A DNA stretch of 17,618 bases, taken from positions 1 through 17,618 of the forward strand of contig BBXU01002577.1 of assembly GCA_001598975.1 (NCBI GenBank), written 5' to 3'. The stretch's first letter is position 1. Every line of letters begins with the position of its first letter. The translations under genes were made by a program, and so were the position numbers. Source of the DNA: Parachlorella kessleri. Lineage: Eukaryota; Chlorophyta; Trebouxiophyceae; Chlorellales; Chlorellaceae. Below are positions 10,892 to 17,618 of this stretch, piece by piece. The notes below the pieces were generated by a model, which ran no database searches, was not told the origin of the DNA, and saw only the letters and a program-made list of their open reading frames with translations.

Positions 10892-13800
10892 TTACCTGAA
10901 CAGCAGCAGCGCCAACAGCGCCACTGCACCCCAGTAGCCTACATCCACGATCCACCTTGCGGGGCGGGGGAAGACCGACCGCAGCACGCACCACACCCGG
11001 GCCAGCAGCTTCCAGGCAGACTGCAGCACAATGATTAGGACGATGCCTGCATGCAGCCAAGACAAGCAGCCTCTGTCAAGCTGTGACATGGACTGCTCTC
11101 TCAGTGCCTTGCAAATTGCCAGCACAGCATGCGCAGCCGCTCGCTGCCTGCTGATCTAGCCGGGACTCATGCACAGCGCACTGGTGCAAGAAGGAAAGCC
11201 AGTCCCTGTGGGGCAAGCAAGGCACGTTGCAGCTTTCCAGATAGGTTCTATGACTCTGGCAGCCAGATAACTGTCGCGATCCCCGCTCGCCATCATGGAC
11301 AGACACATCCTCCCACCCGTACGAGGGCGGCGCTGCCCGCCCGCTTCACGCACCAGCAGCCAGGTAACAGCAAGCAAGCAAGCAAGCAAGCAAGCAGGCA
11401 AGCCAGTCAGCCAGCAAGTAACAGCCTGCCCCCGCCTTTCCACCCTCCCTCGTCAGGCTGTGCACCTGGGAGGCTGGCCTGCTTCTCCCAGCTGTCCTCA
11501 CGTCGACCAATGCCGGCAGCGGGAGAGCCAGTCTCGCCCCCTGGCGGTGCTGCCGCCTCCAGCTCAGTCCCCTCCAGCAACTCCTGCCCCTCTGCCTGGC
11601 TTGCCGCGTTACCAAGGCTCCCCAGTGGCTGCCCCGTGGGCTTTACCACCCCGCCGGGGACCCCTCCCAGCGCTGTGCCTGCTGCCTGTGGGCTGCCAGG
11701 CTGCCTGCCAGCTGCAGCGGCAGACATGCCCGCCCCTGCCGCCTGCACCGCCTGTACTGCCTGTACCACCGCCGCCAGCTGCTCGGCCTGAGGCAGCTCC
11801 GGGGCAGGGGCAGTGGGCGAGGGCCACCCGACGCCGGCGGCGCCCACTTCCTCCATGCCTGCTGCGCCTGCTGGCTCTCCGGGGGCGGCACCACGCGACT
11901 CGGGCATCGGGTGGCCCAGCGGCGGTGTCGACACCACCATATCATCCCCAGCGTGAGCGCCCGGCTGGCGCTCAGGCTGGCGCCCCTCCGAGGCTGCTGC
12001 TGCTGCTGCTGGCACCTCCCACCGGGCCAGGGGGTCTGTCAAGGGCACGCCCCCCGGCTGCTGGCGGCCGCCCTCTCCAGCTGCTGCAGGCGCAGGCGCA
12101 GGCGCAGGTTGGGTCTCTGCAAAGGGGTCCAGCGCCACAGCAGGCTGCTTGCTGGGAGGGCCCCCCTCCTCCTCAGGAGGGAGGTCCACAAAGAGTGCGG
12201 AGCCGCCGCCCCCCAGGTTGCTGATGGTGGGGCTGGTACCCGCCAGCCGCGCGGGCCTGAGTGTGGGGTATCGCTTGTTCAAGGCCGCGGTCGCCTCCTC
12301 GGGAAGCTGCGGCAGCGAGTGTTTCAAGGCCAGCTGGGCGGCAGAGGGGGTGGCGGCCTCCTTCTGCAGCAGGAGCGCAAGTGGGGGGACGGGACATTTC
12401 TTATTTATATCGATGTGGCCCCGCAATGTCATTCCTCAAGCTGCCCAATTTTCTTAACATGCCGGCTCATGGCGTCAGGTCCATACTCTATAATTATTAC
12501 CACCACTTCCCGTGCATATAGGGACACATTTTGCTGCCTCATCATCAGCAAGCACACAAACAATTCCAGTCACAAGAAGGCCTTGCAGAGCAGGCAGCGT
12601 CCGCAATGAAGAGTTCTCTGGCAGGACGCTCTCACCACTCTGGCAGCCAAGTACCAACATCTTGTTTCACCGGTTGCGCTCTGCTCATCTTGCCGTCCCA
12701 CTGTTGCAACACAACAATCTTCCCGTCCCCTGCCACCAGGTCACTTTTGCACCCCCATGCAACTGCCCATCCCAATGCTCCTGAGGGACCTCAACTCACC
12801 TCAAAGTGGAAAATCAACGTGCCATCTGCAGCGGTCTCCAGGGAAAGGCACCCAGGAAACTCGGGCCGCTCCTCCCGCACCGCCTCCGTCGCCCCGTCAG
12901 CACCGGCAGCCCCCGACGGCTGCACACTGCTGCCCTCCTCAGCTGCCGGTGCCTCAACCTCGGGTTGGGCTGCCTCCTCTGCAGCTGCCATGCTGTCTTG
13001 TGGCTCCGCCCTGCCTTCAGCAGTGTCTGCGTTGGTCTCGGGCGGTGACTCGATAGCAGCTGCAGCGGCCTCAGCTGCCGGCTCAGCAGCGACTGGTGGT
13101 GCTGGCGGCTCTTCCAGCCCCAGCATGTGTGGGGTGATGGCTGGACGGATCGGCCCCTCGACAATGTGCATGTGCCGCCCGGGCCGGTGGCCACCCGAGG
13201 CACCGGCAGCCCCCTCGACGCCACCACCCTCCTGGCCATCCTCGTCCAAGCTACTCCCTGCAGACGACCGATCGGGTGAGCAAAGTGCGGGTTGTAAAGG
13301 CCTCTGTGGGCCTCTTTGCGTGGACAGGGCTGTGCACCTCAGGCGCCAGGTATGCAGAGAACACGTCATCTCCACGCAATACAGGGTGCGCTCGAGCAAG
13401 CATCAAACTACCTAGTGGTTGCCCCGCCAGGGCAACCAGTGGTGGCCTGGCAACAAGCTGCACTGTGAATTCACTGCTCATTGCTCATTCCTAGCCCCAT
13501 TTTGACAGCAGCAACCAGGCCATAGCAACTGCGGCCCGCATCCCCAGTTCATTGACACTTATCATGCAAGCAAGGAATGCACGTCACACTGCCGCCAACA
13601 GGAATCCCCACCCCCACAGCATAGCATGCAGCTCGTCTCCCCCCTTTTCTCCCACCTGACTCCCAGACGGAGGACAGCAGGTACCACGGCAGGTGCTGCT
13701 CCCCGGAGGCTGTGTGGCAGCTGTACATATCCGCGGGGGCCCCCTCAGCCCTCACATGTTCTGCCGCTGACAGCTCAGACAACCCCGCGCCACCGGCGGA

Positions 13801-15462
13801 GAAGCTCCCGCCAGGACTCCCCGCCCCGGCCCTGGGACGTCCTTCAGAGGACTGGTCCTCTCTGCTGCTGCTGCTGGCACCGACGCCTACCCCTGCGAGC
13901 ACGGGCTGCTGCTGCTGTTGCCGCTGCTTCTGCTGGGCATGCTGCTCCTGCTCGGGCTCCACAGCCTCCTGCACCCGCCGAGTCAGCAGGTGCAGCTGCA
14001 CCCCGCTCTCCTGCACGCAGGCATTCACGGCCGCAGCCCTGAGCTGTGCTCTAGCCCCCAGCTTTGCGCACACCAGGATTGGTTTGCCTTGACGATGTGA
14101 CCTGCAGGAGCAGCAGAAATATGAACGCCCCTGCCATACACAGTGCTTTGGGCACCCGGGCTCGTGTCCTTCTTGCCCTCACCTCGACCTGCGCTTCAAG
14201 GGATCTGATGCGGGCCAGCATCTGCTCCCGCCGCCTCGACAGCACGGCGGCTCGCTCAGCAGCAGCAGACACCGCCGCCTGCATCCACGCGGGGCACAGC
14301 AACCTTCCCTAAGGGTCCCCATCATGGGGCCAAACTTACCCATTACCATATGATGAGTCTCACTCAACATGTACCGTCTGCTTACCCCATCACCTACCTA
14401 ACCAGCCCTTCGGGTTCCCCGTCTCTCCACTCATGCAAGACAGCCACCCCTAGCATGGGCTGTGCATGTAGCTTGCAGCTCCCGAGCCCCAGATACCAAC
14501 ACCAAACACTTAGTACACTTGCGACTAAACTTGTCACCGCGGCATGGCACGCACTGGTTGGCACGCTACCTTAGTCACCAACACACACGCTATGCCCAGC
14601 CTTTAGCCAGGTTCCCACGCTCCCACCACACCTGCAGCTTGGCCTTGTCCCCCACCAGCTGCACAAGGGTGCCGCAGGCGTCGCCTCGGCAGCAGCTGAC
14701 CCTCAGCGCCCCACAGCTGGCCAGCAGGGGCGACAGCACCGGCAGCTCCACGCATCGGTCCGGGCCCTGCTCCCACTCCACCCCGCCCGCCTGCTTCACC
14801 ACCACGACCTGCGCCAGGGCCCCAGCAAAAACACGCACTGGCGATCCTTGAACAGAAAGGGCCAGCCTGCAAGACGGCACCCACCGTCCCAGCCAGGCTG
14901 CAGGGTGCACTTCCCTGGCCCGCTACCCTTCACTGTGCCTGGCTCAGACACAGGCAACATGTACAACAACGGCATTACACCAATGGCAAGGAGAAAAGGA
15001 GCCATGGTTCACTACAGCCTTGCATATTTGTCATGAGGCACAAGGACACAAGTCTGCCAGAATCCTGGCGGGCGCTCGTTATTGAGACATGCGGTGTTAC
15101 CAATCACCATTGCCAAACCAGGCCAGCTGAGCAAACTCAACCCGACACACACCCACACCTACCTTGAACCGGACTTCAACGGCAGGCAGCTGGGTGCTGG
15201 CAGCCCACTTGTGGCCGTCGCTCCACTCCAGTGTCAAGCCCGCCTCGGGGTCCCAAGCGCCCAGCTCCGCAGCGTCACCGCACAGCCTGACACTGTCCCC
15301 AAACGGCACCTCGCATGCCACCTCAAACTCCACTGGGACTGCCTGGCCTGGCTGGAAACCGTTAGCGGCGGCAGCGGCAGGTGGCTCTGCCGTCTCCACT
15401 GCTGCTGGCTGGTGGGTGTGGGGGCTGGGTGGAAGTCGTGGGTAGGTACTACGCCTCGTGCC
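10892..15462 (-). CDS. CBM20 starch-binding, coiled-coil protein with hydrophobic C-terminus (5' end unresolved)
   Basis: I infer a starch-binding protein anchored to a membrane by its C-terminus. Seven exons join in phase: 15462-15163, 14808-14632, 14278-14183, 14043-13656, 13257-12800, 12363-11502 and 11046-10892, giving 811 residues from the first supported codon. Residues 43-135 form a CBM20 domain spanning exons 1-2: FEVACEVPFGDSVRLCGD, ELGAWD (W70), HKW (W86), VVVVKQAGGVEWEQGPDR (W112). These match the sugar-binding tryptophans of the family. Exon 3 and the start of exon 4 form a short coiled coil (RRREQMLARIRSLEAQVE). Residues of about 220-760 are disordered, with polyGln, Ala, Pro and Gly. 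Residues 479-501 (PSAAQLALKHSLPQLPEEA...) recur in the gene to the right. The last exon has a short hydrophobic run (IVLIIVL), a basic/aromatic segment and a final helix (YWGAVALLALLLF). The exon 4 acceptor is uncertain: the best pyrimidine tract (14102) breaks the frame, so 14044 is used. No in-frame ATG adjoins 15462, so at least one upstream exon, probably with a targeting peptide, is missing. Catalytic domains are absent, so this is not an amylase or glucan dikinase. Confidence 0.8.
11371..11395. repeat. CAAG tetranucleotide microsatellite
   Basis: About six CAAG copies lie in the last intron of the CBM20 gene (11047-11501), followed by decayed copies (CAGG, CAAG, CCAG) to about 11418. 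Confidence 0.85.
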
Positions 15463-15727
15463 CTGGTAGAGAGATAAGAAAACAACAGACAGGAAGCTCT
15501 CAAAAGGATTAGTGCTGTGCAAGTGGAGGTAGGAATGCCCAACATGTGCGGTCAGCGTGATCCTTATCGACAGCCATGCTAGGCGATATCCGACAGGCCT
15601 ACCTGTAGTAGTGCACCGAGGTAGGACCGCCTCCTCAGCCCTTCACGTTACACGACAGATTGCGGGTGACGGGGAGGGTCAGGTGATGGCAGGTAGGAGG
15701 GGCCGAACATCCCAGGGCGCCTTACCT

Positions 15728-16003
15728 TGGAGGCTCAACTTCCCAGGTGCTTGACATGATCTCCACCTCGGCTGCGTACGCCAAGGGTGTGGTGTGCTGC
15801 ACTGTACACCCGACATGATCGTAGCCAGCTCCGACTACACCTTCAGTGCGCGCTGCACACTCGATTTCATATGAATAGACACCCACTGCAGCAATTCTGT
15901 CGAGCCTTGCATCCACCGCTGGCTTGCGCACACCACTTTCGGTAGACATTCTGGCTGCTGACATGGCACCAAATAGGGGGTTGAGATGGAATGCAGGTGA
16001 CAT
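15728..16003 (-). other. Possible 5' exon of the CBM20 gene (tentative)
   Basis: An open frame starts with ATG at 16003, with further in-frame ATGs nearby, and runs 92 codons to a good donor (AAG|GTAAGG at 15727). It lies where the missing first exon of the CBM20 gene should be. It ends in phase 2, while the strongest acceptor of the CBM20 exon (CTCTCTACCAG, ending 15463) is phase 0. A join therefore needs an internal acceptor (GCGTAG or ACGAG just downstream) or a small extra exon. The peptide (for example RLDRIAAVGVYSYEIECAAR) matches no family I know and is not a typical transit peptide. It may be a chance open frame. Confidence 0.25.
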
Positions 16004-16652
16004 TAGGGTCAGACAGCAGTGCTCTCACTTGTGGCCCCTGTACCGTGTGTGTGTGAGGGGGGGGGGGACAGCAGATGATGGTGACAGTCTAAAAGCAAGT
16101 CTAATGGCTCAACAGCCACCCGGCTTTCATGTCATGAGATGGTGGTGGTACACCAATGCAGGTGATGAGGCATCAGCCTACACTACATAGGTTAACATCC
16201 GTGTCAGGTCATAGTACAAGAAACGCCTTGGCCAACCGAGGTAACGGTCACATGCATACGCAAGCACATCCTTCAGTCACTCCTATCACAGCGCATATAG
16301 GTCGTCTGATAGTTGAGGTGCATATTCAGGTACTGCACAAGGTTTATCACACCCAGTGCAGCATGCAGAGGCAATACAGCAACCAGGCCAGCAATGCTTG
16401 GGAGAATCACAGCTGGTGTTACTCCCTATAACTTACGTTCAAAGTGTCCCCAACAACCCACAAGCATATGCAGCTGGGGACGAGCCGGCAGGTACTCCGT
16501 ACAAAAACATGTGATAGACAAAACGCTTTGCCCCCTTGCAGCAACCTGGGTGCATGAGACTTGCCAGTCAAACTTCTGAAGCGTCACTACAGTGATGTCA
16601 CAGTCGGCCCGCCGATGCACATGCGGCCTGCTAAGGGTTAGTTGCCGGCTGT
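16004..16652. other. Spacer below the paralogue stop codon, with (GT)5 and G11 tracts
   Basis: This is the presumed 3' UTR and spacer between the two minus-strand genes. A (GT)5 run at 16045-16054 is followed by eleven consecutive G at 16057-16067, which could read C11 on the transcribed side. I see no gene. The nearest TGTAA on the minus strand is at 15652-15648, about 1 kb past the stop, so the gene's 3' end is uncertain. Confidence 0.5.
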
Positions 16653-17458
16653 CTACCAGAAGATCTTCTTGATGAGGTCGACCCCGTGGGACACGCTGGC
16701 AATGAGAGCCACGGCTGCAGACAACACAAACAGCCCCTAAGCGCCAGGGTAGCGGCTTCTAACGCTGCGCTGAACGCGGCAGAACCACTCCGCCCTTAGC
16801 TTCACCCAAGGGCGGAAGCTCCCTGCGGGCACGGAGGCAGCTCGTGCCAAGCGCACTTGCACATTTCAGACCACATGTCCCATCCAGCTTTGCTCACTCC
16901 CAACTAACAGTCTCCTCAATTTACACTCAACTAGCTGTCAACACGGTAGCAGGGAGCCTGGGCGTCAGGCCTACCTGGGAAGCTGCCCTTGCGCGCCAGC
17001 GCCTTCAAGCTGACAGCCTTGGTGGACCGCCCACTCTTCATCTCCAACCCTGCTCCCAGCTTGACTGCTGCCGCAGCAGCTGGCCGTGGCTTCTTCACTA
17101 GATGCACAGCCTGCGCTGCCTGAGCCCCAGCAGCCACCCCGTTTGTCACAGGCTGGCTCGTCGCCACTGCCTTTGCTGCTGCTGTGGGCTTTTGTGGGTC
17201 AGCAGCGGCGCCCGGCGAGCCCGTCTGGGATGACACCGCAGCCCCATTCACCGTCTTAAAAGCGGTGGCTGGCACCCTGGCCGGCGTCAGGGGGGCGGCC
17301 TTGCCACTGACAGAACCGTTGCCGTTCACGGCGCCGGGCGGGGTGCGGCCGGCGGCCTGCGCGCTCAGCCGGTGCAGGCTGGCGGCTGCTGCCTGGGGCA
17401 GCTGCGGCGCTGCAAACTTCTCGGCCAGCTCAGCGGCTGAGGGAACTGAGGCGGCGGC
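16653..17458 (-). CDS. 3' exons of a tandem paralogue of the CBM20 gene (partial, runs off right edge)
   Basis: Two exons are visible: 17458-16975 (phase 0 to phase 1) and 16714-16653, ending in TAG. The first opens AAASVPSAAELAEKFAAPQLPQ, closely matching TPSAAQLALKHSLPQLPE in the CBM20 gene to the left. It then becomes an Ala/Pro/Gly/Thr-rich linker and ends in a basic segment (KSGRSTKAVSLKALARKGSFP). The last exon is short: AVALIASVSHGVDLIKKIFW, a moderately hydrophobic tail with lysines near the end. As in the CBM20 gene, the motif exon is preceded by a phase-0 intron and the tail exon by a phase-1 intron. I infer a tandem duplication. Whether this copy also has an N-terminal CBM20 cannot be seen, because the upstream exons lie beyond 17618. 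The linker sequences differ strongly, so the duplication is old or the linkers evolve fast. No enzymatic domain is visible. Confidence 0.65.
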
Positions 17459-17595
17459 CTGCAATGGGGCCCAGCAGGGAGAGTCTACCACGATGAGCAT
17501 ACCCAACTTGCTCGGCAGAGTCTCTCTGGGTAGAAAGCGAGGTGTCCCTGGAGCACCAACAGCCCTGCACATCAGGCGCAAGGATGATGTCGCAT

Positions 17596-17618
17596 TCTCT
17601 CTCTCTCTCTCTCTCTCT
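17596..17618. repeat. TC dinucleotide microsatellite at the right edge
   Basis: An uninterrupted TC run reaches the end of the window, so its full length is unknown. It lies in the intron upstream of the paralogue's motif exon. On the coding strand it is GA-rich. Confidence 0.9.

Noticed and set aside
11371..11418. Regularly repeated short units suggesting a repeat array with spacers.
   Set aside because: The units are direct CAAG copies without spacers, a plain microsatellite in an intron.
11295..12224. Long plus-strand open frame of 309 codons, Pro/Arg/Ala-rich.
   Set aside because: It is the complement of the GC-rich low-complexity exon of the CBM20 gene, has no domain, and crosses that gene's splice sites.
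13880..13935. CAG/CTG-type repeat that could be an expansion locus.
   Set aside because: It is short and interrupted, and encodes the polyGln stretch of the CBM20 protein, as is common in algal linkers.
15463..15522. Signal-like N-terminus (HSTNPFESFLSVVFLSLYQ) directly upstream of the CBM20 exon.
   Set aside because: The first codon is TTG, not ATG, and the hydrophobic run is the polypyrimidine tract of a strong 3' splice site ending CTCTCTACCAG at 15463.

Overview
This window looks like nuclear DNA of a green alga, most likely a core chlorophyte. The evidence is GC-rich, intron-dense genes with GT-AG introns of about 80-880 bases, third codon positions rich in G and C, Ala/Gly/Pro/Gln-rich linkers, TGCAG-type 3' splice sites, and a TGTAA polyadenylation motif (the chlorophyte type) about 315 bases past one stop codon. 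No species can be named. All exon models below were built by hand from reading frame, splice sites and intron phase. There is no transcript support.

Layout, left to right. (1) 1-1750, minus: the N-terminal exons of an SPT6-type transcription elongation factor, running off the left edge. (2) 1751-2976: a 1.2 kb divergent intergenic region. (3) 2977-6531, plus: a complete eight-exon PP2C phosphatase of the PPTC7/Ptc7 type with a mitochondrial-looking N-terminus. Its intron 2 holds a minisatellite. (4) 6532-8515: a convergent region of about 2 kb with no gene I can support. (5) 8516-9625, minus: a small protein with a CCCH zinc finger, an RGG-rich linker and a C-terminal WW domain, probably RNA-binding. 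(6) 9626-10572: intergenic. (7) 10892-15462, minus: a seven-exon gene for an N-terminal CBM20 starch-binding domain, a short coiled coil, about 570 residues of low-complexity linker and a hydrophobic C-terminus. Its first exon is unresolved. (8) 16653-17618, minus: the 3' part of a neighbouring gene that looks like a paralogue of gene 7. Both carry the same short motif (PSAA[QE]LA..., PQLP), both have a phase-0 intron just before it, and both have a phase-1 intron just before a short hydrophobic last exon.

Genes 1, 3 and 5 look like conserved housekeeping functions: chromatin and transcription, mitochondrial phosphatase, RNA binding. The most interesting part is the right third. Two tandem minus-strand genes encode what look like membrane-tethered proteins, at least one of which has a starch-binding domain. 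They are candidates for attaching starch to a membrane, for example around a pyrenoid or at the thylakoid or envelope. That role is inference from architecture only.
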